Assembly (NCBI GenBank): GCA_903844775.1
Contig: CAIMUZ010000118.1
Span: 1-47,758 of the forward strand
DNA: 47,758 bases
Source of the DNA: an uncultured Burkholderiales bacterium
Lineage (GTDB): Bacteria; Pseudomonadota; Gammaproteobacteria; Burkholderiales; Burkholderiaceae_C
Direction of reading: 5' to 3'
A model generated the notes under the pieces. That model was not told the DNA's origin, did not search any database, and saw only the letters and a list, made by a program, of their open reading frames with translations. Positions within the stretch are counted from its first letter, which is position 1. Every line of letters starts with the position of its first letter. Below are positions 31,733 through 42,891 of the stretch, piece by piece. Made by a program: the position numbers and the translations under genes.

Positions 31733-32986
31733 TCAATCCTCCATCACCTTGCGCCAATACTCGTACATGCCTCGAATCAGGGTTTCGGTCACCATGTGAT
31801 CCGTCTCACCCACATCCTTGCCACCCAATTCAGCCAAAGTACGATGTTGAGGTTTGGAGTTAAACGCCTGCTGCGAAAACTCAATGACCTCACCGTCGTC
31901 CGCAGACACAAATCCTGCAGGGCCAAATAAATTAGCTTGACGAAGTCGTCGATCGGTCATTTCCTCCGAGTCATCTTCAAAGCCAAAGTGAGTCCAAACA
32001 AAATCAAAAGCGCCATGACCGTCTGGCTGGATATGACGCGTAGAAACGCTGTTCACTTGCTGCTGAAAAATGACGCTGGGAAACAAAGTCATCATGACGG
32101 CTGTGGGGCCGCCCCACCATGGCTCGGGCACGATGTCCAGGAAGCTGGGGTCGTTCAATTGCATGCTGGCCTTAAAACTGCTGACTTGCGTCACATCAGA
32201 CGCTTGGCCTGTGGCTTCGCCCGATGAACCCCTTGTCGAAATCATGGCAGCGTGGCGATGTTGTTCGTCCATGCGCAATTCACTTTTATTGTCTGCGCGC
32301 CAAAGCCCAAATGTGACAAACCAAGTGTGCAACAAGCCCGGGTGGTAAGGATCCTTGATGTTTTCTTGCATCAATTTCCAATTGCCAGGAATGCGCTGGC
32401 GGTTGTAGCCCAAAATTTTGAGCTGTCGCCCGTTGAATAAGCGATCGAAATAATTCAAGATGGTGGGCCCCATGAAATCTTCCAGCGATTCGACCTCATG
32501 GTCAAAGGATGCAAAAACCACCCCACCCCTCAAAGCAACTTTGAGCGCCGTCAAACCATGGTCTTTGGGATCAAAGTCGGAGGGCATACCGCCATTGACT
32601 TTCCCATCTTGCCGTACACCCCTTCTGAATGGCACGCCTTGTAACTTGCCATCCAAGGCATAACTCCATTGGTGATAAGGACACACCAGTTCTTTTTTGT
32701 TGCCATGACGTTCTCGACAAAATGCCATGCCGCGATGGGCGCATACGTTTTCCACCACATGGACATGACCCTCTTGACTTCGCGTCATGATCACGGAGCG
32801 CTCCCCAATGACCGTTCGTTTGAAATCGCCTGCATTGGGAATTTCAGCCTCTAAGCCAACGTAGCTCCAGTGCGCTTTGTAGAAAAAACGTTCTAACTCT
32901 TTTTTATGGGTGCCCTCTTGGGTATACACAGCGAAAGGAATGCGGCTGGTGCCACTTGTTTCCCAGTGAATGGGGTGTTCATTCAT
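31733..32986 (-). CDS. Ring-hydroxylating oxygenase, large (alpha) subunit; salicylate/anthranilate-type
   Basis: A 417-residue Rieske non-haem iron oxygenase. The Rieske site is CAHRG...CPYHQWSY. The catalytic iron site is [15 protein letters not shown], with the bridging Asp just before the two histidines, plus a later Asp in DDGEVIEF. The overall size and [19 protein letters not shown] are typical of NagG (salicylate 5-hydroxylase) and AndAc (anthranilate 1,2-dioxygenase). It starts at ATG 32986. With the small subunit and ferredoxin it forms a minus-strand operon adjacent to pobA, so the substrate is probably a hydroxylated or aminated benzoate. The exact substrate is not determined. Confidence 0.88.
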   Translation of the reverse strand: MNEHPIHWETSGTSRIPFAVYTQEGTHKKELERFFYKAHWSYVGLEAEIPNAGDFKRTVIGERSVIMTRSQEGHVHVVENVCAHRGMAFCRERHGNKKELVCPYHQWSYALDGKLQGVPFRRGVRQDGKVNGGMPSDFDPKDHGLTALKVALRGGVVFASFDHEVESLEDFMGPTILNYFDRLFNGRQLKILGYNRQRIPGNWKLMQENIKDPYHPGLLHTWFVTFGLWRADNKSELRMDEQHRHAAMISTRGSSGEATGQASDVTQVSSFKASMQLNDPSFLDIVPEPWWGGPTAVMMTLFPSVIFQQQVNSVSTRHIQPDGHGAFDFVWTHFGFEDDSEEMTDRRLRQANLFGPAGFVSADDGEVIEFSQQAFNSKPQHRTLAELGGKDVGETDHMVTETLIRGMYEYWRKVMED

Positions 32987-33102
32987 TTGACTTTATCTCC
33001 GCACGAATCGATTTGATCATCATGCCCATCCTGCAAAAAAGTAAATCTTACTTGACATTGAGTGATCATTCGTTGGTCAAAATTCCCACTGTACGTACCA
33101 TC

Positions 33103-34311
<1,209 letters not shown>

Positions 34312-34386
34312 TCAACTTTTTGAAGATACGCTGATTTAGTCCAACCAGGAATGGCCTAAGCCCTCCATAACTTGTACATTTCGAAC

Positions 34387-35238
34387 ATGCCAGTCCATCC
34401 TACTTCGATTCAGTCCTACAGCCTATTTGGGGAGTCAACTCATCTGCCAGATGTCTTGCACTGCGAAACGATTGCGGAGCGATCAAAACTGCATGATTGG
34501 GAATTAGCCCCCCATCGTCATGCTCGCCTTCATCAGATCTTATTAATCACAATGGGCGGCGGTTTCGTGACCCTAGATGGTCAGACATCTCCGTTGTCGG
34601 CGGGTTCATTGGTGAACGTCCCGCATGGCCACGTTCACGCATTCAGCTTCAAAAAGGACACCCAAGGATGGGTTACCACGTTTGCAGATGAATTGATGGA
34701 TGAACTGTTTGTCCGCGTCGGTAACGTGAAGCAAGAACTTGGACAAGCAAGCGTTCTCAAAGCAGACCAATTTACCCATCAAATCGTGCATCAAATTTGG
34801 CGGGAATTTTCTTCTCAGGAAAAATCACGCGCTTTGGTTTTGCGCGGATTGAGTTCTGTTCTTCTAGGCTGGGTATCCCGTCATCTACAAACTCAACGAG
34901 TTCAAATTCGGAAACAGGCCGATCCTGAACTGATTCAACGCTTTAAAGATCTGATAGAGGATCATTATTTGGCCCACTGGCGAGTGAACGATTACGCCAA
35001 AGCACTTTCAATATCCCCCACACACCTCAGCAGACTCTCGCGCTCTGCCACTGGAAATTCAGCACTGAGACTGATCGAAGCAAGACTAATGCGGGAAGCT
35101 CGCAGAAACTTGGCCTACACCAGCCTGAGCATTTCCAACATTGCTTACGCGCTGGGTTATAACGACCCCGCATATTTCTCGCGAGTCTTTGCACGCGATT
35201 CAGGACTCTCCCCCAAAGCTTTCAGGCAGCAAATCTAA
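34387..35238 (+). CDS. pobR: AraC-family regulator, probable PobR activator of pobA
   Basis: A 283-residue protein with an N-terminal cupin-like sensor (HRHARLHQILLITMGGG) and a C-terminal double helix-turn-helix (VNDYAKALSISPTHLSRL and ISNIAYALGYNDPAYFSRVFARDSGLSPKAFRQ). ATG 34387 is preferred over TTG 34372. It is divergent from pobA with a 111-base shared intergenic region, the arrangement of pobR/pobA pairs in which 4-hydroxybenzoate-bound PobR activates pobA. I did not find a convincing operator dyad in that region. Effector assignment rests on position. Confidence 0.82.
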   Translation: MPVHPTSIQSYSLFGESTHLPDVLHCETIAERSKLHDWELAPHRHARLHQILLITMGGGFVTLDGQTSPLSAGSLVNVPHGHVHAFSFKKDTQGWVTTFADELMDELFVRVGNVKQELGQASVLKADQFTHQIVHQIWREFSSQEKSRALVLRGLSSVLLGWVSRHLQTQRVQIRKQADPELIQRFKDLIEDHYLAHWRVNDYAKALSISPTHLSRLSRSATGNSALRLIEARLMREARRNLAYTSLSISNIAYALGYNDPAYFSRVFARDSGLSPKAFRQQI

Positions 35239-35498
35239 GATTGAAACGAAAGCCAACAGACGCCATTTAGAAATAGCATTCACGCAATGGACAGCGACTT
35301 AAGAGGCTTTGATACAAGTCAACTTAAAACAAAATTCACCTTGAAAGTGCCAGGCAAGCAAGGGGTTAGATTGTTTCACAATGCGAAAACAAGTCTCATT
35401 TTTTATCGAATAAGCCTTTTAAGCAGTCTGTCAGGCACTGCTTTTAAGATCTAATACAGGGTTGCAGAGAGACCTACTTGAAAAAACGAGGAAGAAAA

Positions 35499-37736
35499 AT
35501 GGCAAACCAAAAATCTAAAATCATTTACACCCTGACCGATGAAGCGCCCCTGTTGGCCACAGCAGCTTTCTTGCCTGTGATTCGAACTTTTGCGGCACCC
35601 GCTGGTATTGAAATTGAATCAAGCGACATCTCTCTTGCAGCACGCATTCTGGGTGAGTTCTCTGACCTGTTGCCCGAAGCGCAGCGCATGCCCAATAATC
35701 TGGCCGCTCTGGGCAAGTTAACTCTCAAGCCAGAAGCCAACATCATCAAATTGCCCAACATCAGCGCCTCGGTGGGCCAGTTGGTCATCGCGATCAAAGA
35801 GTTGCAAGCCAAGGGCTATGCACTCCCTGAGTATCCCGATAACCCAAAGAACGACGCAGAAAAAGACATCAAAGCGCGCTACTCCAAATGCACGGGCTCC
35901 GCTGTCAACCCTGTTTTGCGGGAGGGCAACTCAGACCGCCGTGCCCCACGTGCCGTGAAAGAGTTTGCGCGTAAAAATCCTCACAGCATGGCGGAATGGA
36001 GCCAAGCCTCTCGATCGCATGTATCCCACATGCACCACGGCGATTTCTATCACGGCGAAAAGTCCATGACGGTCGAGCGAGCTCGCGATGTGAAAATGGA
36101 ACTCATCACCAAGAGCGGCAAAGCCATGGTGCTCAAGCCAAAGGTCTCCTTATTGGAACGTGAAGTCGTTGACAGCATGTTCATGAGCAAGAAAGCGCTT
36201 GAAGAATTCTACGAAAAAGAAATCGAAGACGCTCACAAAACAGGCGTGATGTTCTCTTTGCACGTTAAAGCCACCATGATGAAGGTGTCACACCCCATCG
36301 TTTTTGGTCACTGCGTCAAAATTTTCTACAAGGATGCCTTCGAAAAGCACAAAGCCGTGATGAGCGATCTGGGTATCAACGTAAACAACGGCATGGTTGA
36401 CCTTTATAACAAGATTGCAACGTTGCCCGAATCAAAGCGCGAAGAAATCATGCGCGATTTGCATGCCTGTCATGAACATCGACCCGAGTTGGCCATGGTC
36501 GACTCTGCCAAGGGCATTACCAATTTTCACTCCCCCAACGACGTGATCGTGGATGCTTCTATGCCAGCGATGATTCGCAGCGGCGGCAAAATGTGGGGCG
36601 CCGATGGCCGCTTGAAAGATGTGAAGGCGGTGATGCCTGAATCGACTTTTGCACGCATCTACCAAGAGATCATCAACTTCTGTAAGTGGCACGGCGCTTT
36701 CGATCCAAAAACCATGGGCACAGTCCCTAACGTGGGCTTGATGGCGCAACAAGCCGAAGAATATGGTTCACACGACAAGACGTTTGAGATTACTGAAGAC
36801 GGCATCGCCAACATCACCGACCTCGAAACCGGTGAAGTTTTACTCAGCCAAAACGTTGAGGCTGGCGATATCTGGCGCATGTGCCAAGTCAAAGACGCTG
36901 CCATCCGTGACTGGGTGAAATTGGCAGTCAACCGCGCTCGTAACTCTGGCATGCCTGTGGTTTTCTGGTTGGACGCCTACCGCCCTCACGAAGCACAACT
37001 GATCCGCAAAGTGAAGATGTATTTGCACGAGCACGACACCATTGGTTTAGACATCCAAATCATGAGTCAAGTTCGCGCCATGCGTTACACCCTCGAGCGC
37101 GTCGTTCGTGGCTTGGACACCATCAGTGCCACCGGTAACATTTTGCGCGACTACCTCACTGACTTGTTCCCCATCATGGAATTGGGAACGAGTGCCAAGA
37201 TGCTATCTATCGTGCCCCTGATGGCGGGTGGCGGCATGTACGAAACTGGCGCTGGCGGTTCAGCGCCCAAGCACGTGAAGCAACTGGTGGAAGAAAACCA
37301 TTTGCGTTGGGATTCTCTGGGTGAATTCTTGGCCCTGGCCGTTTCACTAGAGGACCTTGGCCTCAAAACAAACAATGAGAAAGCCAAAATTTTGGCCAAG
37401 ACATTGGATGCGGCAACCGGCACCTTGTTAGACAACAACAAGAACCCCTCACCCAAAACGGGTGAGCTCGATAACCGAGGCAGCCAGTTTTATCTCTCCA
37501 TGTTTTGGGCCCAAGAGTTGGCGGCTCAAACAGCAGACAAAGAGTTACAGGCTAAATTTGCGCCTTTGGCCAAGGCTTTGACAGAATCCGAGAAGCAAAT
37601 TGTCAGCGAACTGAAAGCTGTTCAAGGCAAACCCGTTGACATTGGGGGCTACTACATGCCGTCGGCAGACTTATTGCAAAAAGCCATGTGCCCCAGCGCA
37701 ACTTTTAACAAGATCCTTCAATCTGCCAACGCTTGA
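35499..37736 (+). CDS. icd: Monomeric NADP-dependent isocitrate dehydrogenase
   Basis: A 745-residue protein of the monomeric IDH-II type (about 80 kDa), unrelated in length to the roughly 415-residue dimeric enzyme. Typical segments are [65 protein letters not shown] and the NADP region [14 protein letters not shown]. The start ATG 35499 has GAGGAAG upstream; the track start (TTG 35478) covers that site. It converts isocitrate to 2-oxoglutarate in the TCA cycle. The 260-base upstream gap has no other gene that I can see. Tandem terminators follow. Confidence 0.96.
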   Translation: MANQKSKIIYTLTDEAPLLATAAFLPVIRTFAAPAGIEIESSDISLAARILGEFSDLLPEAQRMPNNLAALGKLTLKPEANIIKLPNISASVGQLVIAIKELQAKGYALPEYPDNPKNDAEKDIKARYSKCTGSAVNPVLREGNSDRRAPRAVKEFARKNPHSMAEWSQASRSHVSHMHHGDFYHGEKSMTVERARDVKMELITKSGKAMVLKPKVSLLEREVVDSMFMSKKALEEFYEKEIEDAHKTGVMFSLHVKATMMKVSHPIVFGHCVKIFYKDAFEKHKAVMSDLGINVNNGMVDLYNKIATLPESKREEIMRDLHACHEHRPELAMVDSAKGITNFHSPNDVIVDASMPAMIRSGGKMWGADGRLKDVKAVMPESTFARIYQEIINFCKWHGAFDPKTMGTVPNVGLMAQQAEEYGSHDKTFEITEDGIANITDLETGEVLLSQNVEAGDIWRMCQVKDAAIRDWVKLAVNRARNSGMPVVFWLDAYRPHEAQLIRKVKMYLHEHDTIGLDIQIMSQVRAMRYTLERVVRGLDTISATGNILRDYLTDLFPIMELGTSAKMLSIVPLMAGGGMYETGAGGSAPKHVKQLVEENHLRWDSLGEFLALAVSLEDLGLKTNNEKAKILAKTLDAATGTLLDNNKNPSPKTGELDNRGSQFYLSMFWAQELAAQTADKELQAKFAPLAKALTESEKQIVSELKAVQGKPVDIGGYYMPSADLLQKAMCPSATFNKILQSANA

Positions 37737-37750
37737 ATGCCACTGTAGAA

Positions 37751-37771
37751 AGACCTGCTTCGGGTCTTTTT
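37751..37771 (+). terminator. First terminator after icd
   Basis: AGACC-TGCTTCG-GGTCT hairpin followed by a short T run, 15 bases after the icd stop codon. Confidence 0.7.
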
Positions 37772-37775
37772 AACC

Positions 37776-37803
37776 AAAAAGCCGCAAATTTGCGGCTTTT
37801 TTT
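37776..37803. terminator. Second, bidirectional-type terminator
   Basis: AAAAAGCCGCAAATTTGCGGC with seven T behind it. The A-tract on the other side lets it serve both icd and the convergent small gene at 37814. Confidence 0.85.
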
Positions 37804-37813
37804 AATTCTACTT

Positions 37814-38191
37814 TTATTGAAATAAATCAGACTGTTTCGTATTTAAGTCCGCTGTTGATTTCTTTGAAACTTTTTGCTTCGAAGCTTTAGCCGCTGATTT
37901 CAAAGGAGACAGCTCTAGAATGGCCGGCAATTCAGAGTTTGGATTCTTCAAGCTTTGCGCAGGATCTCTTTGACGGGTCAGTTCAGCCGGCCAACGCTTA
38001 AGCCGCTTCAATTCACCACGATTCATACATCGATAGACCGCAACCAGATCGTTCGTAGATTGCGCTTCAAGCAGCACATATTGCTTTTCGTAACAGACTA
38101 CTTCTCGCCCGACGATGGACAAGGCTTCACTGCTTCCCTTCAGATCTGTTCTTGAAAAGGCTGTGATGGCCCGGAGGATGATCTTATTCAT
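37814..38191 (-). CDS. Uncharacterised small basic protein
   Basis: A 125-residue protein not matched to any family I know. The N-terminal 60 residues look folded (IILRAITAFSRTDL...EVVCYEKQYVLLEA...DLVAVYRCMNRGELKRLKRWP). The C-terminal 40 residues are a low-complexity Lys/Ser/Ala tail (KSAAKASKQKVSKKS), suggesting nucleic-acid or membrane contact or simple disorder. No signal peptide or membrane helix. The ORF is judged real because it fills the gap between a bidirectional terminator and its own upstream region, and no overlapping gene explains it. Confidence 0.6.
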   Translation of the reverse strand: MNKIILRAITAFSRTDLKGSSEALSIVGREVVCYEKQYVLLEAQSTNDLVAVYRCMNRGELKRLKRWPAELTRQRDPAQSLKNPNSELPAILELSPLKSAAKASKQKVSKKSTADLNTKQSDLFQ

Positions 38192-38284
38192 TCAGAACTC
38201 TAGTTGGTTAACTGGTAGTTTTAAAACCTGATGATAGCGAGCATATAGTTATTTAACAATAAGTTTATTAACAGGGGCAGAAGT

Positions 38285-39028
38285 CTACGCGCTCAATGCG
38301 CTCCAAATGAGCTTCAATGACACCAAGAAAAGGCTGCCTAGTACCAACTTATAAAACCATGCATCTGCAATTCTGCGAGTCAGGTAGGCTCCCAGAAAAG
38401 TCCCGATTAGCGCACATGGCACCAAATAGGCAGCTTGCTGCAAGTCATCTAGGCTGTAAGGACTCAGGTCCTGATAAGGGATGACTTTGGACAAATTAAC
38501 GATGGCAAAGAAAATGGTGGAAGTTCCAGCAAACTCAGCTTTGGGGAATTTCTGGGGCACCATGAAAATTTGAAATGGTGGGCCGCCAGCGTGTGCAATG
38601 AAACTGGTGAAACCCGAAATCAAACCCCAAAAAGAGCCCTTCGGAATCGATGCTGTCGCAAGCTCTGCTGAGTCAGATCTTTTAAACCAAGTCTGCAAGC
38701 AGAAGCTGACGCCGACCAATCCAATGATTAACTTGATGGTACTTTCATCAATCATTGATGCGGTCAACCAACCTAAAAAAACACCAGCTACACCTGCTGG
38801 TATTAAGATTTTCAAATTAATAAGACTGTAATTTCTTCGATACAGCCAAAGACCGACGGCATCCGAGATGACAAACAAAGGCAGCAACAACACGGCGGCC
38901 TTCAATGGTGACATGAACAATGAGAGCAAAGGAACCGACATCATGCCCACGATGGGCAAACCACCCTTAGACATGCCAATTAAAACAGCGGCCAGGGCGG
39001 CCAAGGCAAAATACAGATTGAATTCCAT
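38285..39028 (-). CDS. TauE/SafE-family sulfite/sulfonate-type anion exporter
   Basis: A 247-residue membrane protein of about eight helices with the TauE/SafE repeats (LIGMSKGGLPIVGMMSVPLLSLFMSP and ISGFTSFIAHAGGPPFQIFM). ATG 39028 is preferred to TTG 39049. Members export sulfite, sulfoacetate or related anions, but many have unknown substrates. A sulfite role fits the organism's sulfur oxidation, yet the gene lies about 19 kb from the sox genes beside a carboxylate-type MFS carrier, so the substrate is open. Confidence 0.85.
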   Translation of the reverse strand: MEFNLYFALAALAAVLIGMSKGGLPIVGMMSVPLLSLFMSPLKAAVLLLPLFVISDAVGLWLYRRNYSLINLKILIPAGVAGVFLGWLTASMIDESTIKLIIGLVGVSFCLQTWFKRSDSAELATASIPKGSFWGLISGFTSFIAHAGGPPFQIFMVPQKFPKAEFAGTSTIFFAIVNLSKVIPYQDLSPYSLDDLQQAAYLVPCALIGTFLGAYLTRRIADAWFYKLVLGSLFLVSLKLIWSALSA

Positions 39029-39062
39029 GAGTGCTTTAAATGATCCCAAAACGGGTTGAAGA

Positions 39063-40241
39063 TTAGTGCTGCTTTTGGGGGTGCTTCAAAATACGCCAAC
39101 AACTGAAGGTGGCCAGGGCAGAAATTCCCAAAGTAATCCAGATAACCAGGCTATAACTGCCCGTCATATCAAAAACTTGCCCTGCCAACACAGGTCCTAA
39201 CAAGTTACCCAAAGCAGCACCCGAGTAGAGTGTGCCAATGATGGAAGAGACCGCTCGACCGCCAAACAAGTCCATGCAAATCGCAGGCAACAAAGACACA
39301 ATACTGCCATAGCTTAAGCCAAACCAAAGCGCAAATAAAGCAAACATTAGTTGACCCTCTGCACCAGCCCAGACCAAATAAGAGACGCCCATCAAACACT
39401 GCATGAGCATCAGGGTCTTCACCCGACCCAATCTGTCAGCAAGCCAGCCAATTGCAAAGCGACCAATCAAACTACCAATGCCGACCAAGCCAACCAAGCC
39501 GACGGCCTGCGCCTCAGCCACACCTGAATCTCGTGCAGCCGCTGAGATGTGCGCAAAGGGAATGAACATCACTGGCGCACCCAAAAGCGTTCCCAAATAA
39601 AGCCACTTGAATGTCGGGGTCCTTAGCGCTTCAAGAAGCGGCAGTCCTGCTAGTTCTCCATTCAGAAGAGGCTCCAAACTTGGGGCGCGTTTTAGCAAAA
39701 AACCTGCGGCCAAACCCAATAGCAAAACACTGGCTGACATCACTTGCAGAGCATCACGCCAAGTCATTTCAGCCAATAAAAAACTCACGCAAACTGGAAC
39801 AATTAAAGTGCCTGCACCCACACCCGAACTGGCAATGCCAGAGGCAAGCCCTCTTCGCTTCGAAAACCAAGGTTGAACCGCTGCAATGGAGGGCGTGTAT
39901 ACAAACGCAATACCCAGTCCTACCAATAACCCGTAACTGACATAGACACTGGAAAGCGATTGGGCCAAGCTGGTCCAAAACAAACCGAGCGAAATAAGTA
40001 ACATGCCCAACATGCAAACAAGACGAGGGCCCCATCGATCGGCCAAAAGACCGGCCAGGGCTCCAAGCACGAAATAGACCAAGCCGCAAAGCCCAAAGAT
40101 CCATGAAACATCGGCTCTCTGCGCTGAGAATTCTTTGGCAAAGCTTTCAAAGAATGCGGCAAAGGAGTAGGAGACTCCAAATATCAAGCCTAAGCAGACA
40201 AAAGTTGCCCATACGACGATCCAAGCTTGACGAGATTCCAT
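39063..40241 (-). CDS. MFS transporter, monocarboxylate/oxalate-formate-antiporter type
   Basis: A 392-residue, twelve-helix major facilitator protein starting at ATG 40241 (MESRQAWIVVW). The MFS motif A variant LLADRWGPR lies after helix 2, repeated as WLADRLGRVK after helix 8. AFVYTPSIAAVQPWFSKRRGLASGIASSG is typical of the OxlT/monocarboxylate porter group. It probably carries a small organic acid. It lies 34 bases upstream of the TauE gene on the same strand and is divergent from the aminotransferase. Confidence 0.85.
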   Translation of the reverse strand: MESRQAWIVVWATFVCLGLIFGVSYSFAAFFESFAKEFSAQRADVSWIFGLCGLVYFVLGALAGLLADRWGPRLVCMLGMLLISLGLFWTSLAQSLSSVYVSYGLLVGLGIAFVYTPSIAAVQPWFSKRRGLASGIASSGVGAGTLIVPVCVSFLLAEMTWRDALQVMSASVLLLGLAAGFLLKRAPSLEPLLNGELAGLPLLEALRTPTFKWLYLGTLLGAPVMFIPFAHISAAARDSGVAEAQAVGLVGLVGIGSLIGRFAIGWLADRLGRVKTLMLMQCLMGVSYLVWAGAEGQLMFALFALWFGLSYGSIVSLLPAICMDLFGGRAVSSIIGTLYSGAALGNLLGPVLAGQVFDMTGSYSLVIWITLGISALATFSCWRILKHPQKQH

Positions 40242-40337
40242 TGCCAATTCTAAAAGAGTTAGGATGCGACTTTAACGGACCGCCTTGAAACGGTCCATCC
40301 TGCATTCATTTGATTCAATGACACGAAAGCACAATTC

Positions 40338-41540
40338 ATGAGCGCTCCGATCACACCCCGATTGCCAGGCATACGGTTTGTGCACTCCCCCGGGCCCACA
40401 CATGTTCCCGATGAAGTGATGCATGCCATGCAAAGGCCCATGACTGATTTGGCGGACCCCCGGGTTGCGGCTCTCATTGTTGCTTGCGAAAAGGGCATGC
40501 AAGAACTGTTGCATTCCCCGGGTTCAGATGTTTTCTTTTATGCCAGCAATGGCCATGGCGTTTGGGAAGCTGTCTCTGCCAATTTGGGTTCTGATCAACA
40601 CAGTTTATTGATTGCAGGTTCAGGACACTTTTCTGATCAGTGGGCCCTCCAAACAGAAAGCTTAGGTCTTTCCGTTCTTCGAACCCCGCATCAAGAGGGC
40701 CAAAGAATTGATGTGTCGGCGATTGAAGCCATGCTGAAGGCAGACACACATCACCGAATCTCTGCTGTCATGGCCGTTCACACTGACACCGCCAGCGGCA
40801 TCACCAGCGACTTAATGGCCATTCGACAGGCCATTGACCGCACGAAGCACCCTGCTCTTTTTGTCGCCGACATCGTTGCCTCATTGGGTGCAACACCTTT
40901 TGACATGGATGCATGGGGCGTGGATGTTTGCTTAGGCAGCTCACAAAAGGGGTTGATGATGCCGCCGGGCTTAGGCTTCGTTGCGACCAATGTCAAGGCA
41001 TTCAATTGGTCTAAGGAGCACGCAAAACCGCGCTTTTATTGGAGTTGGTTAGAACGCAAAACAGACAATCAGTCTGCTAAATTTTGCGGCACCCCCCCCT
41101 TGGCACATTTGGCCGGACTGGAGGTTTCATTGGGCCTGTTAAAGGCAGAAGGACTCGAAGCCGTGTTTGCACGTCACAAGCGTTTGGGAGGCGCTGTTTT
41201 GGCAGCCGTTCATGAATGGGCAACAGCCGGCGCCCTCAAGCTTCATTGCCAAGATCCTGATGGTTTTTCGACTTCAGTCACTGCCATAGAGGTCAAGTCT
41301 GGCATTGATCCTGAAGCTTTGCGAGTTGTTGCGCGAGAAAAGTTTCAAGTGGCCATGGCGGGCGGTCTTGGAGACCTAGCAGGTCGAGTCTTTCGCATTG
41401 GCCATCTCGGCGACATGAATGAACCGATGATTTTGGGCGCCTTGGCGGGCATTGAGGCAGCCATGACGGTGGAAAAAATACCTCATGGCACAAGTGGCTT
41501 GCGGGCAGCTATTGCCTATTTGGCAGAACACACCCCATAA
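40338..41540 (+). CDS. Class V aminotransferase, alanine/serine-glyoxylate type
   Basis: A 400-residue PLP enzyme. The PLP aspartate is in FVADIVASLGATPFDMDAWGVD and the Schiff-base lysine in GSSQKGLMMPPG. The N-terminal FVHSPGPTHVPDEVMHAM is the family signature. It would transaminate glyoxylate with alanine or serine, or a related 2-oxo acid. An eight-C run encodes the TPP of CGTPPLAHLAG, a normal family motif. Flanking carriers and the downstream 2-hydroxyacid dehydrogenase are compatible with glyoxylate or hydroxypyruvate metabolism, but no operon link is visible. Confidence 0.88.
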   Translation: MSAPITPRLPGIRFVHSPGPTHVPDEVMHAMQRPMTDLADPRVAALIVACEKGMQELLHSPGSDVFFYASNGHGVWEAVSANLGSDQHSLLIAGSGHFSDQWALQTESLGLSVLRTPHQEGQRIDVSAIEAMLKADTHHRISAVMAVHTDTASGITSDLMAIRQAIDRTKHPALFVADIVASLGATPFDMDAWGVDVCLGSSQKGLMMPPGLGFVATNVKAFNWSKEHAKPRFYWSWLERKTDNQSAKFCGTPPLAHLAGLEVSLGLLKAEGLEAVFARHKRLGGAVLAAVHEWATAGALKLHCQDPDGFSTSVTAIEVKSGIDPEALRVVAREKFQVAMAGGLGDLAGRVFRIGHLGDMNEPMILGALAGIEAAMTVEKIPHGTSGLRAAIAYLAEHTP

Positions 41541-41558
41541 GACATCAAGTTTGAATGC

Positions 41559-42740
41559 TTAGCTTTGCGGCTTCAGGTAAGCCTGCATTTCAGATTCGTT
41601 TGGCAAAAATAAAACAATGCAGGCGCCCAAAGCTGCGACACCCGTTAATCCCACCATCAGCTGGGTAAAACCCGCCATTTTCACCACGGGACCCAAAAAG
41701 TAAACGGCCAAAGAACTGATGCCAAACGAAATGGCCAAGCGGGTTCCACTGACACGTGATCGCATGGCGTCATCGATGTAGCGAACCACCATCGTGTCAT
41801 TGAAGGGGATGGAACCAAAGACCATCACCATGTAGCCAATGGCGGCCGCATACCAAGCCCAACCCGTGCTTTGCGATGCCACACCAAACATCACAATTTG
41901 CAAGCTAAGGATGACAAAAAACATGGGTTTCACAGGAAACACATCGAGCAAGCGACCTACCACCAGTTGCGCCAAAGATGCGACCGCATAAACACCGGCC
42001 AGTAACATTCCCAAGCTGGAAGGGTCGTTCACAAGGCCTGACAAGCGTTCAGTCAACAATTGTGCGTTGCCATTGGTTGTGATGTTGAATAACAAACTGG
42101 TGGTGGTCGATGTGGCAACCATCACCCAAAATGTTCGCAGGGCCAAATTAGGGGGGAGCTGAATGGACGCAATTTTCTTTTTAGCGGGAGCGCCAGACTC
42201 TGGGGGGGCCGTCATTGCAAATACCACCCCGCACAGAATCGACACGATCCCTGGCACGATGAAAGCGACTCGCCAGCCTTCCCAAGCCACCAAAAAACCC
42301 GTTGAAAGTGCGGCCACAGCAATGCCCAAATTACCGGCCAAACCATTGATACCGATGGTGAACCCGGGCCGTTCCGCTTTTTGAACCAACATGGGAATGC
42401 CAACAGGGTGGTAGATGGCTGAAAAAATACCCAAAACTGTCAGGGCACCCGCCATTTGCATCGGATTTTGTGTCAAAGAAACGCCAATCGCAGAAGCGCC
42501 CAAACCAAAGAAGAAGATCACCATCATTCGACGTCTTCCCCATAAATCACCCAGTCTGCCTGCAGGAATGGCGCCCAAACCAAACATTAAAAATGCCCCC
42601 ACAGTAAAGGGCATCATGTCCTCCCACCGACCCACCCCAAAATCTTGAGCGATTGAACTGACAGCCGTTGCGAAGATCAGCAAAAACAAATGGTCAAGAG
42701 CGTGACCCACATTGAGCAACAGGGATGGAATAAAGGGCAT
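41559..42740 (-). CDS. MFS transporter, drug/sugar-type
   Basis: A 393-residue twelve-helix major facilitator carrier. The conserved loop 2-3 motif is GRLGDLWGRRRMMV. HALDHLFLLIFATAVSSIA lies in the first helix and GINGLAGNLGIAVAALSTGFL in a central helix. ATG 42740 is preferred; the track's GTG 42785 would add 15 polar residues. No good ribosome binding site marks either. The substrate is unknown. It converges on the aminotransferase and is divergent from the Bug-family gene. Confidence 0.82.
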   Translation of the reverse strand: MPFIPSLLLNVGHALDHLFLLIFATAVSSIAQDFGVGRWEDMMPFTVGAFLMFGLGAIPAGRLGDLWGRRRMMVIFFFGLGASAIGVSLTQNPMQMAGALTVLGIFSAIYHPVGIPMLVQKAERPGFTIGINGLAGNLGIAVAALSTGFLVAWEGWRVAFIVPGIVSILCGVVFAMTAPPESGAPAKKKIASIQLPPNLALRTFWVMVATSTTTSLLFNITTNGNAQLLTERLSGLVNDPSSLGMLLAGVYAVASLAQLVVGRLLDVFPVKPMFFVILSLQIVMFGVASQSTGWAWYAAAIGYMVMVFGSIPFNDTMVVRYIDDAMRSRVSGTRLAISFGISSLAVYFLGPVVKMAGFTQLMVGLTGVAALGACIVLFLPNESEMQAYLKPQS

Positions 42741-42891
42741 AGGATAGAAAGCTTTGGTTGAGCCTGAATTAAACCCCGAAATCACAAACTGTGCTCAGGT
42801 CAATAGACCCACAATCAAGGGAATATCCTGTGCTCAAAAGTCCAAAATTCACCTAGGCTACGGGTTTGTTTTTGACAAATAGGAACTCACC

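Noticed and set aside
33055-33085. GAGTGATCATTC near-palindrome upstream of the Rieske oxygenase
   Set aside because: Imperfect, single copy and not matched to a known regulator; too weak to list as an operator.
41092-41099. C8 tract in the class V aminotransferase as a phase-variation site
   Set aside because: It encodes the conserved GTPP motif in frame, so the run is explained by protein constraint.
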